Shown piece after piece: positions 45,899 to 53,082 of a stretch of DNA of 64,000 nt (position 1 is its first letter; the number at the start of each line of letters is the position of its first letter). Source of the DNA: Mucilaginibacter sp. SMC90 (GTDB lineage: Bacteria; Bacteroidota; Bacteroidia; Sphingobacteriales; Sphingobacteriaceae); assembly GCF_022811725.1 (NCBI RefSeq), contig NZ_CP094527.1, positions 6,324,001-6,388,000 of the forward strand, in the 5' to 3' direction. The notes beneath the pieces were generated by a model. The model did not search any database. It worked only from the letters and a program-made list of their open reading frames with translations, and was not told where the DNA came from. The position numbers and the translations under genes were made by a program.

Positions 45899-46353
45899 AG
45901 TTACTTATAAGTTAATAGATTAATCAGTCTTTTAATATATTTTGATTTAAAAAACTATGCCGCCGAAACATTCGATCTTATGGTTGACGCGATGATTCTC
46001 TCCGGCCAGACCGGTACACGTCAGATCCCTGTGCCTGGTTTGTTATGATCAAGATCATCTTCCGGTTTTCTGATTGGATAACCACTTTTCCCATTCCTTT
46101 TCATTTTTCCCGTTTCCTTTTGATTAGCCATATCAACAATGAACGGTAGAAAAACACCAACCCTCCAATAGTTAATTTCCATAGCATTGATTTGATCAGT
46201 ATAAAATCGGCATAAATTCAGGGGGTTAGGTAAATTTATCACCGGGAGCTATACTCTTCTGCAAACAAATGACATCCGGCTTGCATCAGCCAGCATAGCA
46301 GGTTCGGCAAGCGACCGTTGATACCTTAATATTACAGATCGCGATTTTCAAAC
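45899..46353. other. Intergenic DNA with a doubtful small frame
   Basis: A minus-strand frame 46021-46128 (MANQKETGKMKRNGKSGYPI, ending DHNKPGTGI, 35 residues) is possible but cannot be supported by similarity. Nothing else is seen. Confidence 0.25.
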
Positions 46354-46593
46354 TTACTCGACAACGGTCTCAACAGCAGGTTTGGTAATGTCTTTGGAAA
46401 CTCCCGTTTTATCACTGGCCAATTCTGCTGCAAAATCTTTTCCGTTTTCTTTTAGCGCTGTTTTCCAGCTCTCCAGTGCCTGCCCGCCGCTTTCCGTAAG
46501 AAACAACCACACTAAACCGCCGGCTAATGCCGCACCAGCCACGATAGCATCAATCAACGCGCTGCTATCTTTCTGTTCAAATGGATTTTTCAT
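46354..46593 (-). CDS. Small YtxH-like membrane protein
   Basis: 79 residues: short cytoplasmic start, one membrane helix (AIVAGAALAGGLVWLFLTES) and an amphipathic charged tail (GQALESWKTALKENGKDFAA). The order fits YtxH-type general stress proteins. The neighbouring stress genes support this, but the match is weak. Confidence 0.6.
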   Translation of the reverse strand: MKNPFEQKDSSALIDAIVAGAALAGGLVWLFLTESGGQALESWKTALKENGKDFAAELASDKTGVSKDITKPAVETVVE

Positions 46594-46735
46594 ACTTATC
46601 TAAGCCGCGCAGTCACAATGTTCTATAAACTTAGAAGAAAATCCGCATTCATACTATTGAAATTTTATTGACTTAAACCATTTAGCAGGGAAACTGTTAC
46701 ACAAATCAGGAATATTAACCACTACATTAGCTTTG

Positions 46736-48226
46736 ATGGAAAATGATGCAGAAGTGCCACAAACAGATACAAGACTGGAATTAGAATCAAAGCGGGGTAT
46801 GCTGGCAGCGATCATTGATTCCACTGATGACACGATCATCAGCAAAACCACACAGGGGATCATCACCAGTTGGAATCCGGCCGCCAAACGCATGTTCGGC
46901 TATACCGAGGAGGAGGCTATCGGACAGCATATCTCGCTGATCATCCCAGAGGATCGTATGGGAGAGGAAACCTATATCATCGGGCAGATACTACAGGGTC
47001 AAAAGGTTGATCATTTTGAAACGTTAAGGCGTGCAAAAAACGGTGACCTCGTGCCAATCTCCCTTACTGTTTCTCCCATAAAAGACCGCAGCGGCAGAAT
47101 CATTGGTGCATCCAAAATCGCACGTGATATATCCGTGCAGCGAATCGCAGTGGAAAAGCAGGGGGTACTCGCCGCTATCATCGATACCTCTGATGATACC
47201 ATTCTCAGTAAGACCCTGGAAGGGATCATCACCAGTTGGAATAAAGCTGCCGTTAAAATGTTCGGTTATACCGAAGCGGAAGCTATCGGCAAACATATTT
47301 CCCTGATCATCCCGCCTGATCGCCTGGATGAAGAATCCTATATTATCGGCGAGGTAAGCAAAGGCAACAAGGTCGACCATTTCCAGACCTTTCGCCGGGC
47401 CAAGAACGGAAACCTGATACCCATTTCACTTTCCGTTTCCCCTATCACTGACGAAAGCGGTAAGGTCATCGGTGCCTCGAAGATCGCCCGCGATATCAGC
47501 GCCGAGCAATCTGCCCAGCAGGAAACTGCTGAACTTTACAAACAACTCCAGGCGCTTAATGCCAAAAAAGACGAATTTATCGGATTGGCCAGCCACGAAT
47601 TAAAAACGCCGCTCACCAGCGTCAACGGTTACCTGCAGATCCTCGGTCAGCGGATAACGGATGAAAAGAATAAGGTGTTCGTGCAAAAGGCGCAACAACA
47701 GCTGAGTAAGCTGAGCACCCTGGTGGACGACCTGCTGGACGTATCCAAGATCGAGGCCGGCAAGTTGAATTTTCGCGACGAAGTATTTAACATCTGCGAG
47801 GTCATTAGTGACGCGATAGATCTGATCTCCCATGCCAATGGCAATTACCAGATCACCTTCGAAACCTCTACGCCTGAGTTTACCATTCGAGGGGATGCCC
47901 ACCGGATCGAGCAGGTGCTCATCAATCTGCTGACTAACGCGATCCGTTATTCGCCGGGCAGTAACCGGATCGAGGTATATCTTTTTGCCGAGGCGGAAAA
48001 TGTAAAAGTAGGAGTAAAAGATTTTGGCTTAGGCATCGCATCGGAGAAACTGAACCACATCTTCTCCCGCTATTACCGAGTGGATGACAGTAGCGCTAAT
48101 GTTTCCGGCCTGGGTATCGGACTGTACCTGTGTTACGAAATCGTCACCCGTCACCGGGGCAGGATCTGGGCGGAAAGCGAGCTGAAAGCAGGAAGCACAT
48201 TCTGGTTCATATTACCCATAGCTTGA
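46736..48226 (+). CDS. Soluble PAS-PAS sensor histidine kinase
   Basis: About 496 residues with no membrane helix. Two PAS domains (about 23-145 and 147-268) are near-duplicates: compare GIITSWNPAAKRMFGYTEEE with GIITSWNKAAVKMFGYTEAE, and the shared IGASKIARDIS. A complete kinase core follows: H box FIGLASHELKTPLTSVNGYL, N box LINLLTNAIRYSP, G1 FGLGI and G2 GLGIGLYLC. No response regulator is adjacent. PAS ligand unknown; a second Met codon at 46736 was chosen over 46733. Confidence 0.92.
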   Translation: MENDAEVPQTDTRLELESKRGMLAAIIDSTDDTIISKTTQGIITSWNPAAKRMFGYTEEEAIGQHISLIIPEDRMGEETYIIGQILQGQKVDHFETLRRAKNGDLVPISLTVSPIKDRSGRIIGASKIARDISVQRIAVEKQGVLAAIIDTSDDTILSKTLEGIITSWNKAAVKMFGYTEAEAIGKHISLIIPPDRLDEESYIIGEVSKGNKVDHFQTFRRAKNGNLIPISLSVSPITDESGKVIGASKIARDISAEQSAQQETAELYKQLQALNAKKDEFIGLASHELKTPLTSVNGYLQILGQRITDEKNKVFVQKAQQQLSKLSTLVDDLLDVSKIEAGKLNFRDEVFNICEVISDAIDLISHANGNYQITFETSTPEFTIRGDAHRIEQVLINLLTNAIRYSPGSNRIEVYLFAEAENVKVGVKDFGLGIASEKLNHIFSRYYRVDDSSANVSGLGIGLYLCYEIVTRHRGRIWAESELKAGSTFWFILPIA

Positions 48227-48447
48227 TAGACCTGCTGTTTCAGTTTCCCGTAAGCATAAACAAGTTGTTGTAATTCGTTTTTTGCTAATACAAACTTATA
48301 GAACAACACTCCATTAAAAACCATTGTAGAATGTGTCCAATAGGCGAGTCCGCATTCTGCGATGTTTAGATACATATTCCAGTCCAATTCCTGGCGGCCG
48401 GTCAAAATAAAAACCAAGTTTACTTCAATATGTTGTGTTGCAGGCAC
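48151..48447 (-). CDS. Possible small protein opposite the kinase end
   Basis: A 98-codon minus-strand frame overlaps the kinase gene by 76 bases and fills the gap to the MscS gene. It reads plausibly (MYLNIAECGLAYWTHSTMVF, VLAKNELQQLVYAYGKLKQQ) but no family is recognised, and overlap with a known gene makes it doubtful. It may be a remnant. Confidence 0.25.
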   Translation of the reverse strand: MPATQHIEVNLVFILTGRQELDWNMYLNIAECGLAYWTHSTMVFNGVLFYKFVLAKNELQQLVYAYGKLKQQVYQAMGNMNQNVLPAFSSLSAQILPR

Positions 48448-48473
48448 GGCTGAATAACGCAGGCCTTAAGACT

Positions 48474-49289
48474 ATGGAAAATAAACAACCTGTAAAGACA
48501 CCCTTTACTTTAGACAAATTTTATGATGCCGCTTACCATTGGGTCCTCAACTATGGCCCCCGCTTGCTGATCGGCCTAGTGGTACTGTGCCTCGGCCTGT
48601 GGGTCATCCGCTGGATCGTTAACCGTTCGCATAACAAACTGCATCAAAAAGACGTGGACCCGACCGTTAAGCCCTTTTTACTGAGTCTGCTTGGCGTAGC
48701 CATGCGCATTCTTCTGGTTATTGGGGTGATGCAGATCATGGGCATCCAGCTCACCCTATTCACCGCCATCGTGGGTGCCTTCGGCGTAGCCGCCGGTCTG
48801 GCGCTTTCCGGCACCCTCCAAAACTTTGCGAGCGGTATACTCATTTTGCTGCTTAAACCCTTTGCCGTGGGCGATAATATCATTACCCAGGGACTGGAAG
48901 GCACCGTAACTGCTATCGAGATCTTTTATACCATGGTGACCACTTTTGACAACCGCCTGGTTATCGTTCCCAACAGCAAGCTGTCCAATGAAGTGATCAT
49001 CAATATCAGCCGCGAAGGCAATCGCCGGCTGGACCTGAGTATCAGGTTTCCCAACGGTGTAGATATCAAAGGGGCTAAAGAGGTTATCAATAAAGCTATC
49101 GATAAGGCGGAGAACGTATTAGCCAAACCGGAACGGCGTATCGGGGTAGGTGAACTGCAATCAGATGGCTATCTGATGAGCGTGAACGTTTGGGTCAATG
49201 CTCATGGCTACCAGGATACCAAGCTTGCCGTACAGGAAACTATTTTGCAGGACATTAAGGATGCGGGCATCAAGATACCCGGCCTGTAA
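48474..49289 (+). CDS. MscS-family mechanosensitive ion channel
   Basis: 271 residues from ATG 48474 (MENKQPVKTPFTLDKFYDAA). Small-type MscS with three membrane helices; the third is the pore helix with GAFGVAAGLALSGTLQNFAS and the following IKLLKPFAVGD-like segment (ILLLKPFAVGDNI). The beta domain (VIVPNSKLSNEVIINISREG) and C-terminal alpha/beta part are complete. It releases osmolytes under hypo-osmotic shock. Fits the stress-gene neighbourhood. Confidence 0.94.
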   Translation: MENKQPVKTPFTLDKFYDAAYHWVLNYGPRLLIGLVVLCLGLWVIRWIVNRSHNKLHQKDVDPTVKPFLLSLLGVAMRILLVIGVMQIMGIQLTLFTAIVGAFGVAAGLALSGTLQNFASGILILLLKPFAVGDNIITQGLEGTVTAIEIFYTMVTTFDNRLVIVPNSKLSNEVIINISREGNRRLDLSIRFPNGVDIKGAKEVINKAIDKAENVLAKPERRIGVGELQSDGYLMSVNVWVNAHGYQDTKLAVQETILQDIKDAGIKIPGL

Positions 49290-49293
49290 GACA

Positions 49294-50019
49294 TCAGCCC
49301 CCGGTTAAGCGCATTAATGTTTTCGCATCAGGTATGGCTGCTACCTCAGCATCATTATTAAAATAACACCAGGCCTCGCGGACCTTGGGATGGACAACAA
49401 CCTCGCGGACAAACTGCTCCAGCGCAGCTTCCCCATACGCCGAACGGTACAGGTCGGGTACGCCGTGAAAACGGTAGTACACTGTATCCGTATTTGTCAC
49501 TACTTGTTGAGGCAGTTCCGGATGGCTCATTCCGCAAAAGGCCACACCCAGCTGTGCCAGGTGTTCATAAACCTCCGCCAGCCACCAACTCGGATGTCGG
49601 AATTCAAGCACATTCGTGAAGCCCAAATCCATCTGGCCCGTTATACGTTCCAACCGTTCCCGGGTATAAGCCAGTCTTGGCGGTAACTGGAACAGCACCG
49701 GCCCCAGCTTTTCCTGCAAACCTTCCCTGATCGTTCCGTAGAAATCGCTGAGCATATCCAGGGTATCGTGAAATTGCTTGAAATGAGTGATTGCCCGGGG
49801 CGCCTTGACCGAAAAGCGGAAATCTTCCGGTGCCTGTTCATACCAGTTCCGGACAAAGGGCAGGCGGGGGAAACGGTAAAAAGTGACGTTAAGTTCCAGT
49901 GTGCTAAACTGCCCCGCATAATATTCGAACCAGCGCCTTTGCGGCAGCCTTTCAGGGTAAAAGGTATTCCGCCAGTGTTTATAGTGAAAACCCGAACAGC
50001 CGGTATGCCAGTTGATCAT
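49294..50019 (-). CDS. DUF72 (YecE-like) protein
   Basis: 241 residues, the usual length, with the TIM-barrel type family motifs WHTGCSGFHYKHWRNTFYPE, FSTLELNVTFYRFPR, FRFSVKAPRAITH, QLPPRLAYTRERLE, LEFRHPSWW and YYRFHG. Function is not established; fold resembles xylose isomerase-like barrels. Convergent with mscS. Confidence 0.93.
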   Translation of the reverse strand: MINWHTGCSGFHYKHWRNTFYPERLPQRRWFEYYAGQFSTLELNVTFYRFPRLPFVRNWYEQAPEDFRFSVKAPRAITHFKQFHDTLDMLSDFYGTIREGLQEKLGPVLFQLPPRLAYTRERLERITGQMDLGFTNVLEFRHPSWWLAEVYEHLAQLGVAFCGMSHPELPQQVVTNTDTVYYRFHGVPDLYRSAYGEAALEQFVREVVVHPKVREAWCYFNNDAEVAAIPDAKTLMRLTGG

Positions 50020-50038
50020 ATAGGAAGGTGTTAAATAG

Positions 50039-50063
50039 CAAGGGCTACCTATGGCAGCCCTTG
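50039..50063. terminator. Hairpin between DUF892 and DUF72 genes
   Basis: CAAGGGCT (50039-50046) and AGCCCTTG (50056-50063) form an eight-pair stem with a nine-base loop. A T-rich tract is only weak on the minus strand (CTATTT), so termination behind the DUF892 gene is likely but not certain. Confidence 0.5.
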
Positions 50064-50083
50064 TCGTTTCAATAAAAGGTAAT

Positions 50084-50641
50084 TTATTCTGTTTCCGCTG
50101 CCGCGGCTTCGTTCACATAATTTTCAGCCACCTGGGTCAGCAGTGAGTCTGCATTCTTTTCTTCAGCCAGGGTTTCATCCAGCAGGCCCTGTGCTTCGCT
50201 GTACCCTAAAGTACCTGCTAAAGTACGCAGCGTTCCATAAGAGGCAATCTCGTAATGCTCCACTTTCTGCGCGGCAGAAATGATGGCTACATCGCGTACC
50301 TCAGTTCCTTTTTCGGTATCTTCAAGCAATTCGGTCGCTTCTGCCAGCAAGCCTTCCATAGCTAAACATTTTTTTGCAGCTGCTTTCTCGCCCAGGGAAG
50401 CGAACACGCTTTCCAAACGGGTGATCTGGTTCTTCGTTTCTTCCAGATGGGTTGTGATCGTTTGTTTAAGGTCTTCTGAGGTCGCACCTTTGATTAGTTT
50501 TGGCAATGCGGCGGCCAGGTGTTTCTCCGCCCAGTAGATATCCTTTAATTCGTCCACGAATAATTCTTTTAAAGCGCTTTCGGCTTCCGGTGTGCGGCTT
50601 GCAGCTGCTGCAGTCGCTTTTTTGTTTGTTTTTGTAGGCAT
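50084..50641 (-). CDS. Ferritin-like DUF892 (YciE/YciF family) stress protein
   Basis: 185 residues. A basic Ala/Lys-rich N-terminal extension (about 1-22) precedes a four-helix ferritin-like bundle: LFVDELKDIYWAEKHLAAAL, THLEETKNQITRLE, AQKVEHYEIASYGTLRTLA, EEKNADSLLTQVAENYVNEA. The Glu/His residues of the di-metal site (E in YWAEKH, E-H in VEHYEI) are kept. YciF-type proteins are induced by osmotic and general stress. A paralogous domain is fused in the gene at 56896. Confidence 0.93.
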   Translation of the reverse strand: MPTKTNKKATAAAASRTPEAESALKELFVDELKDIYWAEKHLAAALPKLIKGATSEDLKQTITTHLEETKNQITRLESVFASLGEKAAAKKCLAMEGLLAEATELLEDTEKGTEVRDVAIISAAQKVEHYEIASYGTLRTLAGTLGYSEAQGLLDETLAEEKNADSLLTQVAENYVNEAAAAETE

Positions 50642-50737
50642 GATGTAAATGATTAATGTTTAAAAGACTGTTTTGACTGCGGGATCAATCGCATTTGAAT
50701 GGTGCAATTACCATTCCAGTAAATACTATTTATGATT

Positions 50738-51169
50738 TTATTTTTCAATAGAGCTGATCTCCCCGTTGCGTTCTATATAAACCTTTTCGATCAGGCCCAT
50801 ATCTTCCGTCATCGCCGACTTCCGCACACCTTGCATAATATCCTCCTGGCAGACCAGCGCTCTTTTCATTTCTTCATCCCGGAACTTCCCTTTATCGAAA
50901 AGCACCATTTTATCCCCTTCTATAAATCGCCCGAAGGCCTTACTGTGTGCGATCAGCCATCCGAACAGCCGGTGGAGCAGCACGATCACGAAACAACAAA
51001 CCACGACAGGCACAAAAGCCGAAGCGCCGACGATGGCCCGGCTCATGACCGCGCCAAGGGAGATCGTGATAATATTGTCCAGCGGCGTACGCACGCCGAA
51101 AGAACGCCTGCCGGAGGCCCGGATCAGCAGCAGCGCGATAAAGAACATCACCACGCCCCGGCTGCTCAT
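50738..51169 (-). CDS. DUF421 (YetF-like) membrane protein, N-terminus cut by a frameshift
   Basis: 143 residues are in frame: two membrane helices (MFFIALLLIRASGRRSFG..., AFVPVVVCCFVIVLLHRLFG) and the C-terminal DUF421 domain (KMVLFDKGKF, MQGVRKSAMTEDM, KVYIERNGEISSIEK). The natural start is at ATG 51222 (MKLLIQIFGEGKD); near 51182 one base is missing, after which the family sequence NALQMSSRGVVMFF continues in this frame. With that base the protein would have about 161 residues. The truncated form may still be made from Met at 51169. Role unknown, often in stress or spore-related clusters. Confidence 0.85.
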   Translation of the reverse strand: MSSRGVVMFFIALLLIRASGRRSFGVRTPLDNIITISLGAVMSRAIVGASAFVPVVVCCFVIVLLHRLFGWLIAHSKAFGRFIEGDKMVLFDKGKFRDEEMKRALVCQEDIMQGVRKSAMTEDMGLIEKVYIERNGEISSIEK

Positions 51170-51233
51170 TTGCAGCGCATTGAGTCTTTTCCCTCACCAA
51201 AGATTTGAATAAGTAGTTTCATCGTCTTCTAGT

Positions 51234-51407
51234 TTAAATTCGCTTAGCTGACCCGCAAACCGCTACCGGCGGGCGCGTTATAGTTCCCGGTTGCCGGTAA
51301 CGCTGCCAGGCGATAGCGGCGCCCAACAATAAAAGCGAACCTGCCACCAACAGTAAAAAATATAGCCGTTTACCGGTCATTTTCCCGGCGCTATTGAATA
51401 GCTGCAT
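51234..51407 (-). CDS. Small single-helix membrane protein
   Basis: 57 residues from the ATG at 51407 (MQLFNSAGKMTGKRLYFLLL), or 48 from 51380. One membrane helix (LYFLLLVAGSLLLLGAAIAW) and a basic tail. It overlaps the end of the DUF2252 gene by up to 17 bases, so they are co-transcribed. No family. Confidence 0.5.
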   Translation of the reverse strand: MQLFNSAGKMTGKRLYFLLLVAGSLLLLGAAIAWQRYRQPGTITRPPVAVCGSAKRI

Positions 51408-52608
51408 ATTTACCATCTTTGTAATCTTTAACATACTGATCATAATAGCGTTTGACACGGCCCGCATAATCCAGGGCGTAGCCCAGTAAAGCATCCTGCC
51501 ATCCTTCTGACCGGCCAAAGGCTATCAGGTCATCTGTATTCGATGAACCCTGGAAACCGCTGCTGCGCAATTGCGCGGACGCAGTAAGCATGCCCATATC
51601 ATCGATCACCTGGTACATGCCCCGGTAGTCATGCTTCAGCAGCTTGAACTTGATGGTGTCTTTAACCGGCTGTAATTCCTGGATCAAATAACTGTCACCC
51701 TGAAACGTAGTTGTGCCCAGCAAAGCCGCCGACACGTTCTGCATCCGGCGCTGTATCCCCGTCACCCTCTCCGCCTCTGTTTCCCATTGTAACTGCTGCA
51801 CCGGAATATAAGGCAAAGGCGATGCGGCCCGGCACTGCTTCATATCCAATAATAAATAATGCTGTTTTACAACCGTACTCTTCAGCAGGAACAGATAACG
51901 TTTGACCCCGATACTACCCGTGCCCGCCAGGCGAAAAACCACACTTTTGACCTTATAGTTATACGGCCCACCGTTCGTCCCCACCACCTGCTGCTGCATA
52001 TGCGTCAGCAATTCCTCCCGGAGTTTTTTATCTATCTTAAAATGCCGCTCATCCTCCAGTGAAAGCACGCGTTTGCTACGGTCGGCCGTCGTCCGTTTTT
52101 GTAACAGGTCTTTATATGTGCTTTTCCCCGCCGCCTTTAAAAAATCACAAACGATCCCCCGTGCTGTACGGGGTTCAATGCTTTTGGCCTTACCCTGCGC
52201 CAGCGTTACTGAATAAGAGCGCAGGTAGAGTTCCGCCATCCGCCGGGCTTTCTTTGGCCCGATCTTCAGCTGGTCAAAGGCAATAAAGATGCTGGTGACC
52301 ATGCGCGCCAGCTCATACGCCGCAGGCGCCAGCAGCGCCTCGTCAAAATCGTTCAGGTCAAAATAGACCAGCTTGTTATCCCCACGGTAGCTCCCAAAGT
52401 TTTCGATATGCAGATCGCCGCAGATCCAGGCCAGCGGGGACAATGGTAAAGGCGAAGCAGCAGCCAGGTCTTCGTAAAACAAATGACAGGTCCCCCGGAA
52501 GAAACGGAAGGCATTCTCCGCCATCGCTTCAAATTTCAGCTCCACCATGTCCGGCAGCAGGCCGGTATTAAAAGCCATCAGGCGCTCTAGCAGATCTAAC
52601 AGTTCCAT
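51391..52608 (-). CDS. DUF2252 protein, kinase-like fold
   Basis: About 405 residues from ATG 52608 (MELLDLLERLMAFNTGLLPD), directly after the stop of the iron-permease-like gene; the longer frame from 52668 overlaps that gene. The motif WICGDLHIENFGSYRGDNKL with VYFDLNDFDEALLAP resembles the HGDLHxxN and DxD catalytic motifs of aminoglycoside phosphotransferase-type kinases, which is the known likeness of DUF2252. Substrate unknown. Confidence 0.88.
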   Translation of the reverse strand: MELLDLLERLMAFNTGLLPDMVELKFEAMAENAFRFFRGTCHLFYEDLAAASPLPLSPLAWICGDLHIENFGSYRGDNKLVYFDLNDFDEALLAPAAYELARMVTSIFIAFDQLKIGPKKARRMAELYLRSYSVTLAQGKAKSIEPRTARGIVCDFLKAAGKSTYKDLLQKRTTADRSKRVLSLEDERHFKIDKKLREELLTHMQQQVVGTNGGPYNYKVKSVVFRLAGTGSIGVKRYLFLLKSTVVKQHYLLLDMKQCRAASPLPYIPVQQLQWETEAERVTGIQRRMQNVSAALLGTTTFQGDSYLIQELQPVKDTIKFKLLKHDYRGMYQVIDDMGMLTASAQLRSSGFQGSSNTDDLIAFGRSEGWQDALLGYALDYAGRVKRYYDQYVKDYKDGKYAAIQ

Positions 52609-52612
52609 GCGA

Positions 52613-53068
52613 TCAGGGTTTAGGTTTATGGCTGCCGGATTTACGCCGCTGGTTTTCCTCGGCCGCATCTATAGAGTGCGTACGCGTAATGTCGTCCTCC
52701 TTTTCCGCCAGGGCGGATATCCGGGCATAGAACCGGTGCAGCTCATCCAGTTCCTTTTCAGTCAGGTTTTCGATATCGACAATGCGATTACTGGTTCCCT
52801 CGTGCGAAGCTAGCAGTTCATTCAGTTTCAGGTGAATGGCCTTGGAATCTTTATTCTGTGATTTCTGTATCAGGAACACCATCAGGAAGGTGACGATAGT
52901 CGTGCCCGTATTGATCACCAGCTGCCATGTTTCCGAATAATTGAACACGGGCCCGCTGATCGCCCAGACGAGCACAACCAGGGCCGCGACAATAAAAGCC
53001 GCAGAACTGCCGGTAGCGGTGGTTGCCCAATTGGAGAAACGCTCAAATAAATTGATCTTTTTTTTCAT
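52613..53068 (-). CDS. Low-affinity iron permease-like protein (PF04120)
   Basis: 151 residues: FERFSNWATTATGSSAAFIV at the start is the family signature, with membrane helices AAFIVAALVVLVWAISG and LVINTGTTIVTFLMVFLIQ, then KDSKAIHLKLNELLASHEGT and a charged C-terminus. Named after yeast Fet4-type proteins; iron transport by the bacterial members is not proven. In operon with the upstream 736-aa and downstream DUF2252 genes. Confidence 0.9.
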   Translation of the reverse strand: MKKKINLFERFSNWATTATGSSAAFIVAALVVLVWAISGPVFNYSETWQLVINTGTTIVTFLMVFLIQKSQNKDSKAIHLKLNELLASHEGTSNRIVDIENLTEKELDELHRFYARISALAEKEDDITRTHSIDAAEENQRRKSGSHKPKP

Positions 53069-53082
53069 CCGGTCTTTATATT

